Shown: one piece after another, positions 24,588 through 32,026 of the stretch
Numbering within the stretch: position 1 is the first letter of the stretch
Layout of the letters: every line of letters begins with the position of its first letter
Origin: Acidobacteriaceae bacterium KBS 89
GTDB lineage: Bacteria > Acidobacteriota > Terriglobia > Terriglobales > Acidobacteriaceae
NCBI GenBank assembly: GCA_000381605.1
Contig: KB906756.1
Location: 496,001 to 560,000 of the forward strand
Length of the DNA stretch: 64,000 bases
Direction of reading: 5' to 3'
Made by a program: the position numbers and the translations under genes
The notes under the pieces: generated by a model
What the model saw: only the letters and a program-made list of their open reading frames with translations
Databases searched by the model: none
Told to the model about the DNA's origin: nothing

Positions 24588-24672
24588 CAACGGCGAGAGC
24601 AAATGCGAAGTGCAACAGCAGATCCACTCCAGGGGATGACGACAAGAAAAGCAACGGCAAAAAACAAATACA
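24588..24672. repeat. Interspersed intergenic repeat, family B, copy 1 (diverged)
   Basis: This is the most diverged of three copies. It reads CAACGGCGAGAGCAA, then GCAGATCCACTCCAGGGGATG, then ACGACAAGAAAAGCAACGGC. The core of the family is a small hairpin, ATCCCC-TTCG-GGGAT, embedded in CAACGGCA-rich flanks. It fills the 293-bp gap between the aldo/keto reductase and M29 peptidase genes. Nothing else was recognised in that gap apart from a second hairpin-like GGGG-TTCTT-CCCC (about 24675-24687). Confidence 0.7.
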
Positions 24673-24767
24673 GGGGTTCTTCCCCTTCTACGAACTCAGG
24701 ATCAGAGGAACGACATCTTCAAGCGGATCGCGACGCGCGCGCTTTGACGTTGGCTTAGGCAGGCGGC

Positions 24768-25835
24768 CTAGGCGTCGATGAGGAATTGGCCGTCGCGCAT
24801 AATTTGTTCTTCCCCGTCGGCGTCGCCTAGCCAGATGCTGAACTCGAGGCCTACTACGTCGATGTGGGTGGAAGATTTCCAAGCGGCTCCGGTATGGGCA
24901 CCGTAGGGGTCGCCGAAGGCTATATGGATGCCGGGAAATTTTTCGTCCTGGAGGATGTTGCCGATAACGCGCTCTACGCCAATGTTTGTGCCGATAGCGA
25001 ACTCGCCGACTCGGTCAGAGTTTTCGTCGGTGTGGGTGTAGGCCCAGAAGTCGCGCTCGAGGGCTTTGTTTTCGCTGGAGACGCGGGTGATGCGGTTGCC
25101 TTCGATGTTGATGGTTAGGGGTTGCGCGCGAAGTATGCCGTAGCGGGCACAGAGGAAGTCGCCGACAACGCCGTCGACGACGAAGACGCCGTTGACTTCG
25201 CCGGGCGCGGTGAAGCACTCACCGCCAGGGAGATTGCCCCATTTTTCGGTGGAGATGATGCCGGAGGTTTTGAACCAGCGGTATTCGGGGTTGAGCTGAG
25301 CGTGGATGTCGGTTCCGGCGGGGGTTGTGGCGCGCACGTAGGTGGCGGCACGGACTTTGTCGAGGACGGCTTGCGAGAGGCGGTCGATGGCGAGAAAGTC
25401 GGCGCGCATGCCCTGGGTCATGATCTCGGCGGTGATGTTGACCATGTGGGCGTGGCGCATTCGGCGACGATTGACGACGTCAGTCATCTGCATGCGGCTG
25501 TGGAGCTCGTTGGGCTGGACTTCGACGGCGAAGATGCTGACCTGCGAGGTCTCCATGTCGGCAAGGACGCTGGCGGGCATCTCGGTGAGTGGGCGGGGGG
25601 CGATGGTCTCGAGGACGAATGCGTTCCATGTGCAGCCAATGCGTTCGAGTTCGGCTGCGATCGAGGCGGCGATGGTCAGGCAACGGTCGTCGGTGATCAG
25701 GGTGACCTTCTCGTTGGGCTGGATGCGCAGGCAGGTAGTGACAGCGTTGCGCGCGCCCGGTGTGAACTCAGTCGGGAAGGGGGTGTTGCGGAGGTCTACT
25801 ACTGTCTGCGTTGCCTGATCAACCATTGTGCCCAT
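24768..25835 (-). CDS. M29-family (AmpS/AmpT-like) metallo-aminopeptidase
   Basis: The 355-residue protein resembles thermophilic aminopeptidase T/AmpS-type enzymes. Likely metal ligands lie in GGECFTAPGEV (Glu), HIAFGDPYGAHTG (His) and SSTHIDVVG (His-x-Asp near the C-terminus), in the usual M29 order. It removes N-terminal residues from peptides in the cytoplasm. Its place among ATP-grasp and YbdK-type ligases suggests processing of a small peptide product rather than general proteolysis (inference). The start could equally be the ATG three codons downstream at 25826, as no Shine-Dalgarno decides. Confidence 0.82.
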   Translation of the reverse strand: MGTMVDQATQTVVDLRNTPFPTEFTPGARNAVTTCLRIQPNEKVTLITDDRCLTIAASIAAELERIGCTWNAFVLETIAPRPLTEMPASVLADMETSQVSIFAVEVQPNELHSRMQMTDVVNRRRMRHAHMVNITAEIMTQGMRADFLAIDRLSQAVLDKVRAATYVRATTPAGTDIHAQLNPEYRWFKTSGIISTEKWGNLPGGECFTAPGEVNGVFVVDGVVGDFLCARYGILRAQPLTINIEGNRITRVSSENKALERDFWAYTHTDENSDRVGEFAIGTNIGVERVIGNILQDEKFPGIHIAFGDPYGAHTGAAWKSSTHIDVVGLEFSIWLGDADGEEQIMRDGQFLIDA

Positions 25836-25984
25836 CTTTCGTTTGAAGCTTACTCCTAGAATATAGGTTTCGTGGGAATTTCACAGAATTGTGATGTTTT
25901 TAGCCGGGAGGGTGTGGGATAAGGTTCGGCCTTCGCAAATTGGAAGGCTGAAAGCAGATACATCCGCCAGGTTGCGGAATGTCA

Positions 25985-26072
25985 AACAAAAGATTAAGAG
26001 CAACGACAAAGGAAGAAGCAGATCCCCTTCGGGGATGACAACTGGAAAAGCAAGTGCAACGGCAAATGAAAG
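25985..26072. repeat. Interspersed intergenic repeat, family B, copy 2
   Basis: The core GCAGATCCCCTTCGGGGATG, a perfect ATCCCC-TTCG-GGGAT hairpin, is flanked by AACGACAAAGGAAGAA on the left and ACAACTGGAAAAGCAAGTGCAACGGC on the right. It fills most of the gap between the M29 peptidase and YbdK genes. It has the same orientation as the copies at 24588 and 41958. Confidence 0.85.
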
Positions 26073-26082
26073 TGCTGCAAAG

Positions 26083-27186
26083 TCAGAGGCCGGCTTTGGT
26101 TTCGGCGGCCATGTAGTCGACCACGGCTTTGAGGTCATTGGTTTCGCGGAAGACTTTGAGCTGGCGGTCGGCGCCGGAGCCCTGGTGGAGCATGGTGTGG
26201 ATGTAGGCGATCTCTTTGCGGCTGCCTAGTTCGTCGAGGACGTCGTCGACGAAGGCGAGATATTCGATGATGAGTTCGCGGGCGGGGACCTCGATCTGTT
26301 TGCCGAAGTCGATCATTTTGCCGTCGAGGCCGTAGCGGACGGCGCGGAACTTGTTCTCCATTAATAGAGCGCGGGAGTATTGGCGGTAGTCGATGTTGCG
26401 GGAGTGGAGACGCCAGAGCTTACAGGCGGTGGCCTGGATGAGAGCGGCGATAGCGATGGTCTCGTGGGCGCGCAGGGGGATGTCGCAGATGCGGACTTCG
26501 ACGGTGTCGAAGAAAGGGTGAGGGCGCACGTCCCACCAGATTTTTTTTGCGTTGTCGATGGAGTTGGTTTTGATGAGGAGGTTAACGTAGTTTTCGAACT
26601 CGGAGTAGCTGGCGAAGCTGTCGGGGAGGTTGGTGCGGGGGAAGTTTTCGAAGACCTTGGCGCGGTAGCTCTTGTAGCCGGTCTCCATGCCGAGCCAGAA
26701 CGGGGAGTTGGTGGAGAGCGCGAGGATGTGCGGGAGAAAGTAGCGGAGCGAGTTCATGATGCGGATAGCGGCTTCGCGGTCTTCGATTCCGACGTGGACG
26801 TGGAGCCCGAAGATGAGGTTGGCGCGGGCGACAAGCTGGAGGTCTTCGACGACCTGGGCGTAGCGAGGGTCGGGGTAGATCTCCTGGACTCGCCAGTCAG
26901 CAAAGGGGTGGGTGGCTCCAGCGACGAGGACGAGGCCGTGTTCTTCGGCGAGGGAGATCATGTTGCGGCGGAGGTCGAAGAGATCTTCCTGGGCGACCTG
27001 GATGTTGCTGCAGATGCGGGTGCCGACCTCGATGACCGCCTGGTGCATCTCGGCTTTGACGCGCTCTTCGAGGCGCAGCTTGCCCTTGGCGAGCATCTCG
27101 GTCGCGATGTGCGAGCGGAGGTCACGGGTTTCGGGGTCGATGGTCTGGTATTCCTCTTCGATGCCTAGCGTGAAGGATGGGCGCAT
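26083..27186 (-). CDS. YbdK-type carboxylate-amine ligase (glutamate-cysteine ligase family 2)
   Basis: The 367 residues match the GCS2/COG2170 family. The N-terminus is FTLGIEEEYQTIDPETRDL, with acidic residues that bind metal-ATP, followed by GLHVHVGIEDREAAIRIMN, LALSTNSPFWLG and VEVRICDIP-like motifs. Members have weak glutamate-cysteine ligase activity or join other amino acids, so the true substrates are usually unknown. It sits in a seven-gene minus-strand block with two ATP-grasp proteins, an aminopeptidase and an esterase. That setting favours a dedicated amide-forming role over glutathione synthesis, since no glutathione synthetase is recognisable here. Confidence 0.88.
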   Translation of the reverse strand: MRPSFTLGIEEEYQTIDPETRDLRSHIATEMLAKGKLRLEERVKAEMHQAVIEVGTRICSNIQVAQEDLFDLRRNMISLAEEHGLVLVAGATHPFADWRVQEIYPDPRYAQVVEDLQLVARANLIFGLHVHVGIEDREAAIRIMNSLRYFLPHILALSTNSPFWLGMETGYKSYRAKVFENFPRTNLPDSFASYSEFENYVNLLIKTNSIDNAKKIWWDVRPHPFFDTVEVRICDIPLRAHETIAIAALIQATACKLWRLHSRNIDYRQYSRALLMENKFRAVRYGLDGKMIDFGKQIEVPARELIIEYLAFVDDVLDELGSRKEIAYIHTMLHQGSGADRQLKVFRETNDLKAVVDYMAAETKAGL

Positions 27187-27228
27187 AGTTGTGGCCTCAG
27201 CTTACTTTTCGGTACTAGTCTTCTTTGA

Positions 27229-27600
27229 TCATGTTGCAGGCACCAGTATTATTCGCAGATCGGAGGCAGAGGGTACAAGATGAACCTTAATTACATGCTG
27301 AGTGAATCCGTCGCGTTGAAAGCGAAGGCAGTAAGGCTTTGAACCGCGTCTTTCCTCGATGGAAAACTTACCCTTTACGTTGGTCTTAGCCAAGGCTTTA
27401 ATTTTGGTCTCAGTTTGGAAGTGCGGGTAGGTCGCGGGGCATTGAAAGAACGTTACTGAGACGCCGATTATTGGTGCGCTGTTTGAATCTAAGACAATGC
27501 CCTTGAGGTTGCGAGCTTCGATCGGATTCTCCACAATTGTTTCCTGAGCGCATAGGAACGATGACACTGCAAGAAGAATTGAGATAGCTACCAACTTCAC
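27229..27600 (-). CDS. Small secreted carboxypeptidase-regulatory-like domain protein
   Basis: The 123 residues comprise a signal peptide (about 1-18, ending FLCAQ) and one beta-sandwich module. The module has LKGIVLDSNSAPIIGVSVTFF and TNVKGKFSIEERRGSKPYCLRFQRDGF, the pattern of CarboxypepD_reg/transthyretin-like modules. The start is GTG and overlaps the stop of the ATP-grasp gene as GTGA, so it is translated with that enzyme although it is exported. Why a secreted module is coupled to a cytoplasmic ligase is unclear. Confidence 0.7.
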   Translation of the reverse strand: MKLVAISILLAVSSFLCAQETIVENPIEARNLKGIVLDSNSAPIIGVSVTFFQCPATYPHFQTETKIKALAKTNVKGKFSIEERRGSKPYCLRFQRDGFTQHVIKVHLVPSASDLRIILVPAT

Positions 27601-28604
27601 TTGGCGGCCGCCTTTTTCGCCGGGACCTTTTTTGTGGCTGCTTTTTTTGCTGGTGCCTTCTTTGTCGCCGGCTTGGTTTCGGAATTGAGCAGAGAGGCCC
27701 AGCGGAGTTCGGGCTTGACTGGCTTCTGGGCTTTGCTGACGGCGAGTTTGGCTACGGCGTTGACGATCCAGTCGAAGCTTTCTTTGCCTACGGAGTGAAG
27801 GTCGGCGTCGGGGGCTGGGTTCATGAAGTCGATGGCGTAGGGGATACCGTCTTCTACGGCGAACTCAACGGTGTTGAGGTCGTAACCGAGGGCCTTGCAG
27901 AGGGTGAGGGCGTCTTTTTCTACTCGCTTCAGGAGTTTCTTGTCGTACTCCGGGGCATCGAGTACGTAGCGCTGTTCGTGTGGGCGGCGCGGGTCGTATG
28001 GCATGATGCGGACTTCGGATTGGCCGACGACGTAGCAGCGGAAGTACTCCTTGAAGTTGACGGCAGCTTGCAGAGTCATGCAGAGGTCGCGGGTTTTGTC
28101 ATAGGCGTGGAAGAACTCGTCGCGGTTGTGCACGTGGAAGACGTCGCGCCAGCCGCCGCCGTCGTGTGGTTTGAGGAACGCGGGAAAGCCGACGTAGTCG
28201 AAGATGCTGTCCCAGTCGAGGGGGAATTGCAGGTTGCGCAGAGAGCGCTCGTTAATTTGAGGAGGGAATTTTTTGTGGGGAAGAAGAACTGTCTTGGGGA
28301 TGGCCACGCCTAGTTTGTGGGCGAGGGCGAAGTTGAAAAATTTGTCGTCGGCGGACCACCAGAAGGGATTGTTGATGACCTGTGTGCCGGTGAGAACTGC
28401 GTTCTTGAGAAATGAACGGTAGAAGGGCATGTCGTGCGAGATGCGATCGACGATGACCGCGTAGCCGGAGGGCTCGGCCATGTGGACACCGCCGACATGG
28501 ACGAACTCGGCTTTGATTCCGTCGAGCTCCATGGCGTTGATGCGATCGACCAGGGCGCCGGGAAAGGTATTTTCCATTCCGAAAAGAACACCAATTTTTT
28601 TCAC
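27597..28604 (-). CDS. RimK/DdlA-like ATP-grasp ligase with histone H1-like tail
   Basis: The 335-residue protein has an ATP-grasp body with FPAFLKPHDGGGWRDVF (nucleotide-binding Lys and Gly loop, near residue 145). The metal-binding end is NTVEFAVEDGIPYAIDFMNPAPDAD (E...D-x-N). The last 25 residues are a Lys/Ala/Pro tail (ATKKAPAKKAATKKVPAKK) resembling histone H1 and bacterial nucleoid or RNA-binding tails, which is unusual on a ligase. The GTG start has a strong GGAGGA Shine-Dalgarno. It lies 57 bp after the esterase. It probably couples amino-acid or other carboxylate and amine partners; the substrate is unknown. Confidence 0.8.
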   Translation of the reverse strand: MKKIGVLFGMENTFPGALVDRINAMELDGIKAEFVHVGGVHMAEPSGYAVIVDRISHDMPFYRSFLKNAVLTGTQVINNPFWWSADDKFFNFALAHKLGVAIPKTVLLPHKKFPPQINERSLRNLQFPLDWDSIFDYVGFPAFLKPHDGGGWRDVFHVHNRDEFFHAYDKTRDLCMTLQAAVNFKEYFRCYVVGQSEVRIMPYDPRRPHEQRYVLDAPEYDKKLLKRVEKDALTLCKALGYDLNTVEFAVEDGIPYAIDFMNPAPDADLHSVGKESFDWIVNAVAKLAVSKAQKPVKPELRWASLLNSETKPATKKAPAKKAATKKVPAKKAAAK

Positions 28605-28661
28605 GTAATCCTCCGATTGGTTACCGATATGCGGGGCCGTTCGCTCGTTAGAGACCGGAAG

Positions 28662-29372
28662 CTAGAGATAAGTTTGCAGCATGCGTTGCCACCAGGGCCA
28701 GTCGTGGCCGGTATTGTCGCCCCATACGTCGAGGCGGCACGGAATGCTTTTATCACGGAAGATCTGGGCCATGCGTTCGTTCGCGTTCCAACATTGATCG
28801 TGTACGCCGGTCGCGAGGATGTAGTTGTTGTGCCGGTAGCGATGGAGATACCAGGGGTCGCCGGTGTTCGGCAGATAGTGCATGGGAATGTTGTAGTAGC
28901 AGTCGTCGTCGTAGTAACCGGAGAGAAAGCTGGAGGTGTCGAAGGCACCGCTCATCGAGAGCATCCCAGTGAAAACGTCGGGGTGGCGAAGGGCGATGTT
29001 GAGTGCGTGATAGCCGCCGAAGCTGCAGCCGATGGCAGCAAGCTCGGAGGACCGGTTCTGCTGACGGATAAGAGGAAGGACCTCCTGCATTATGTATCGC
29101 TCGTACTGCACGTGGCGGGCTATGCGCCAGCGCGGAGGGACGTTGCGGTTGTACCAGCTTTCTGAGTCGACTGAGTCGACGCAGAAGAGTTGCAGGCGGC
29201 CGTGTTCGAGCTTGTCGTAGACGGTGTTGACCATGCCGCGATCTTCGAACTCGAAGAAACTGCCGCAGGAAGAGGGAAAGACGAGGGCAGGCAGGCCAGC
29301 GTGGCCGAAGACGAGCATTTCCATGTCGCGCCCAAGGGCCGGGGAGGACCATCTATGGTATTCGCGTTTCAT
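28662..29372 (-). CDS. Esterase-D-like alpha/beta hydrolase
   Basis: The 236-residue protein is of the PF00756 type. The nucleophile elbow is GCSFGGYHA (Ser near residue 119) and the C-terminal His is in DNTGHDWPWW. The open frame extends to 29552, but ATG 29372 has AGGGGAAGG just upstream and starts the family-like MKREYHRWSSPALGRDMEMLVFG. It is the first gene of the minus-strand ligase block, and its promoter would lie in the region shared with the divergent esterase at 29395. It probably cleaves an ester or thioester of the pathway product or precursor (inference). Confidence 0.82.
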   Translation of the reverse strand: MKREYHRWSSPALGRDMEMLVFGHAGLPALVFPSSCGSFFEFEDRGMVNTVYDKLEHGRLQLFCVDSVDSESWYNRNVPPRWRIARHVQYERYIMQEVLPLIRQQNRSSELAAIGCSFGGYHALNIALRHPDVFTGMLSMSGAFDTSSFLSGYYDDDCYYNIPMHYLPNTGDPWYLHRYRHNNYILATGVHDQCWNANERMAQIFRDKSIPCRLDVWGDNTGHDWPWWQRMLQTYL

Positions 29373-29394
29373 TGCCTTCCCCTCTGCTAGTCTG

Positions 29395-30312
29395 TTGCAA
29401 TCGTACTTTACTGGAGCCGCCGTTTTCGCATTGGAACCGCTAATCTCATCTTCTTCGACGGCAGGGTTCGGGTCACCCGAACGCGAGCCGGCGCCCGCCG
29501 ACATTGTCAATGATCCGAGTAGTGAGCATATCGCAGATGTGCTTGATAGCAACCCAAGATACAGCGTTCGAGAGTTTCACTCGGCGATTTTGCCGGATGA
29601 CCGGCGAGTATCGGTTTATCTGCCGCCACAATACCTGACGGAGAAGGAACGACGCTTCCCTGTCTTCTATTTGCAAGATGGGCAGAACCTGTTCGATGGA
29701 CGCACCTCGTATATCGCGGGCCGGACGTGGAATGCGCATACGACGGCGGACCGGCTGACGGAGGCTGGTGAGATTGAACCGGTGATCCTGGTGGGCGTGG
29801 CCAATACAGGTTTGCGCCGGATGGCGGAGTACACACCGACGCGCGACTTCAAGATGGGTGGCGGCGAGGGACGCAGCTATGGGCGGCTGCTGATCGAGGA
29901 GTTGAAGCCGTTGATCGACCGGAGCTACCGGACGCTGCCCGAGGCGAAGGAGACGGCCATCGGCGGATCGTCGCTGGGTGGATTGATCTCCCTTTATCTT
30001 GGGTTTGCCCATCCCGAGGTGTTTGGCAAGATTGCGGTGATGTCGCCGTCGATCTGGTGGGATCATCGCAGTATTCTCAATGCGATCACCCAGCAGACGA
30101 CGAAGCCGGATCTGCGGATCTGGCTGGACATTGGCACAGCCGAAGGGGCCCGGCATGTCCGGGATGCGGACATGTTGGAACGCCTGTTGCTCAAACGCGG
30201 GTGGACGAGCGGGGTCGATCTTTCTTATGTAATGGCGCCAGGAGCGATTCACGAGGAACGCGCGTGGTCTGACCGTTTTGGGGACGTGCTGCGGTTTCTG
30301 TTTCCCGTTTAA
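29395..30312 (+). CDS. Second esterase-family alpha/beta hydrolase, divergent
   Basis: From FHSAILPDDRRVSVYLPPQYL onward this is a PF00756 esterase (enterochelin-esterase-like). The elbow is GGSSLGGLISLY and the C-terminal His is in GAIHEERAW. The start is uncertain. The frame is open from 29224, but that would overlap the divergent esterase by about 150 bp. No in-frame ATG follows, so TTG 29395, TTG 29431 or a later GTG are candidates, none with a clear Shine-Dalgarno. It is divergent from the ligase block and may share its substrate. Confidence 0.75.
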   Translation: MQSYFTGAAVFALEPLISSSSTAGFGSPEREPAPADIVNDPSSEHIADVLDSNPRYSVREFHSAILPDDRRVSVYLPPQYLTEKERRFPVFYLQDGQNLFDGRTSYIAGRTWNAHTTADRLTEAGEIEPVILVGVANTGLRRMAEYTPTRDFKMGGGEGRSYGRLLIEELKPLIDRSYRTLPEAKETAIGGSSLGGLISLYLGFAHPEVFGKIAVMSPSIWWDHRSILNAITQQTTKPDLRIWLDIGTAEGARHVRDADMLERLLLKRGWTSGVDLSYVMAPGAIHEERAWSDRFGDVLRFLFPV

Positions 30313-30463
30313 AATGCGGTGAAATTGGCGTTATGCATTGCGAAAAGTCACGTTTTCCGCGATACTTAGATGTTGGGTCAAGCGTGTCCGTCCTCTGTCA
30401 AGAAGGAGGACTCCGCACAGCCCTCTGTAGCTCAAACTAAAGATGTTTTGAAAGGCATTGCCC

Positions 30464-30718
30464 GTGTTGATGATCCGTTTGGCGCGCGTTGGAGCGCGTA
30501 AGCAACCCCACTACCGTGTCGTTGTTATCGAAAAAGACCGTGCCCGTAACGGCCGCTCTGTCGAAGTGGTAGGCACCTACAATCCGCGCACGAACCCCGC
30601 GACTGTCGATCTGAAGCGCGACCGAATCGATTACTGGACCAGCAATGGGGCGCAGTTGTCGGAACGGGTTGGGAAGTTGATGTCCGTAAAGCCGGCAGAA
30701 GCCGCCGCCGTAGCCTAG
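30464..30718 (+). CDS. rpsP: 30S ribosomal protein S16
   Basis: The 84 residues match S16: MLMIRLARVGARKQPHYRVVVIEKDRARNGR, then VGTYNPRT. The start is GTG 30464, because AAAGG (30451-30455) lies 8 bp upstream. The in-frame TTG at 30458 is too close to it and the ATG at 30470 would trim the conserved N-terminus. It opens the usual rpsP-khpA-rimM-trmD-rplS order. Confidence 0.96.
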   Translation: MLMIRLARVGARKQPHYRVVVIEKDRARNGRSVEVVGTYNPRTNPATVDLKRDRIDYWTSNGAQLSERVGKLMSVKPAEAAAVA

Positions 30719-30745
30719 TAACTGATTAGTTACCGTTACCGCTAA

Positions 30746-30774
30746 CTTTGGGAACTCGAATTAGGTTCCCAAAG
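30746..30774 (+). terminator. Hairpin after rpsP
   Basis: CTTTGGGAAC (30746-30755) pairs perfectly with GTTCCCAAAG (30765-30774) over a 9-base loop. No good T-run follows, so it may be a partial terminator or a processing/stabilising element between rpsP and khpA. The rest of the 291-bp gap shows nothing recognisable. Confidence 0.5.
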
Positions 30775-31009
30775 ATAGCTGTCTTTCTAGCTTCTCAGTA
30801 GTATGTCCTGCGCACCTTTTCACGTAAACTCCTTGGTATTGCAGAGTTAGTTGTTGGGCTTTGTGAAGCAGGAACTCCAGCTTAATCCTGGATCACCTGC
30901 GACCGATGTTTCGCTCGTTTCAGCACTGCCTGGAAGATCTCGCTAAGACGAGGCAAAGGGATTGGCTTGAGCGTTACTTCGTGACTCCTAGAATCCGAAG
31001 GTGTGTGTG

Positions 31010-31312
31010 ATGACTCAGGCAGCGCAACACACAGGGGAGAACCCTGTAAAAAGCATGACAGACTTGATAACCGAGATTGCTCACGCTCTGGTCGATGACC
31101 CGGTCAGCGTGTCCGTCGAGGCGATCGCAGACGGAGAGGCCACCGTCATTCGATTACGCGTCGCGCAAAGCGATGTTGGCAAAGTGATCGGGAAACAGGG
31201 TCGAACGGCGCGCTCGATGCGTACGATTCTGAGTGCAGCGAGCATGAAGCTAAAACATCGCTTCTCGCTTGACATCGTGGAACAGGGCGAACATCCTGCG
31301 CCACAGAGTTGA
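31010..31312 (+). CDS. khpA: KH-domain RNA-binding protein
   Basis: The 100-residue protein has a single KH domain, with the GxxG loop in VIGKQGRTARSMRTIL. It is a small RNA chaperone that usually partners KhpB and sits between rpsP and rimM. ATG 31010 has GAAGG 8 bp upstream. The internal ATG at 31055 (MTDLITEIAHALVDDP) matches the usual family N-terminus and is an alternative start, which would remove a 15-residue extension. Confidence 0.9.
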   Translation: MTQAAQHTGENPVKSMTDLITEIAHALVDDPVSVSVEAIADGEATVIRLRVAQSDVGKVIGKQGRTARSMRTILSAASMKLKHRFSLDIVEQGEHPAPQS

Positions 31313-31363
31313 CCAAAATAATAAGCGGCGTCCTGGCATCTTTTTTACGCTGAGTTCTGCCTA

Positions 31364-32026
31364 ATGACGCAAAGCACACCAGCATGGATTGTATTGGCGC
31401 ATCTCCTCCGGCCGCAGGGTCGCAAGGGTGAGGTGCTGGCAGAACTGTTTACCGATTTTCCCGAGCGTTTTGAGAGTCAGAGGCGAGTGTTTCTCGCGGC
31501 GCCTGGCTTCAGCGGGGAAGAGGCGGAGGCGCGCCAGGCAGAGGTTGTAGCTTTCTGGCTTCCGGTGGGGAAGAACGAAGGACGTGTGGTGCTGCAGTTT
31601 GCCGGCGTCGACACGATCTCGGACGCGGAGACGATCGCCGGACTGGAGGTACTGGTTCCCCAAGAAGAACGGCTTCCGCTCGACGACGAGTCGGTCTACA
31701 TCAGTGAGTTGATCGGCTGCACTGTCTATGACGGCGCAAGAGCAGTCGGCGTTGTTGAAGATGTTCAGTTCGCGATGACACCTGATGGTGGGCGACGGCT
31801 GGAAGACGCTGCTCCGTTGCTGGCGGTGACGTCGGTTGAGGGAGACGAGATTCTGATTCCGTTTGCGAAGGCGTTTCTGGTGTCGGTCGATACCGAGGCG
31901 AAACGCATTGCGATGACCCTGCCGGAAGGCTTGATTGAGGTCAATCGATCCGGCGGGGGGCCGGCGCCGATCAGAAGTGATAGGCGAACCCTACGGACAG
32001 GATCGGAAAGACCGGGTAACTTTTGA
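31364..32026 (+). CDS. rimM: Ribosome maturation factor RimM
   Basis: The 220 residues have the RimM N-terminal domain (IVLAHLLRPQGRKGEVLAELFTDFPERF) and a PRC barrel (about 100-180, with LIGCTVYDGARAVGVVEDV and EILIPFAKAFLVSVD). It assists 30S head maturation and binds S19. The C-terminal about 30 residues after LPEGLIEVN are Arg/Gly/Pro-rich, and the 3' end overlaps the convergent outer-membrane-like gene by 56 bp. Confidence 0.94.
   Translation: MTQSTPAWIVLAHLLRPQGRKGEVLAELFTDFPERFESQRRVFLAAPGFSGEEAEARQAEVVAFWLPVGKNEGRVVLQFAGVDTISDAETIAGLEVLVPQEERLPLDDESVYISELIGCTVYDGARAVGVVEDVQFAMTPDGGRRLEDAAPLLAVTSVEGDEILIPFAKAFLVSVDTEAKRIAMTLPEGLIEVNRSGGGPAPIRSDRRTLRTGSERPGNF

Noticed and set aside
24475..24660. 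N-terminal extension of the aldo/keto reductase
   Set aside because: The extension is encoded by family-B repeat sequence; the canonical family N-terminus starts at 24474.
25881..26138. 85-codon minus-strand frame reading ...VVIPEGDLLLPLS...
   Set aside because: Produced by the family-B repeat; the same peptide appears opposite 41958-42050, so it is repeat-derived, not a gene.
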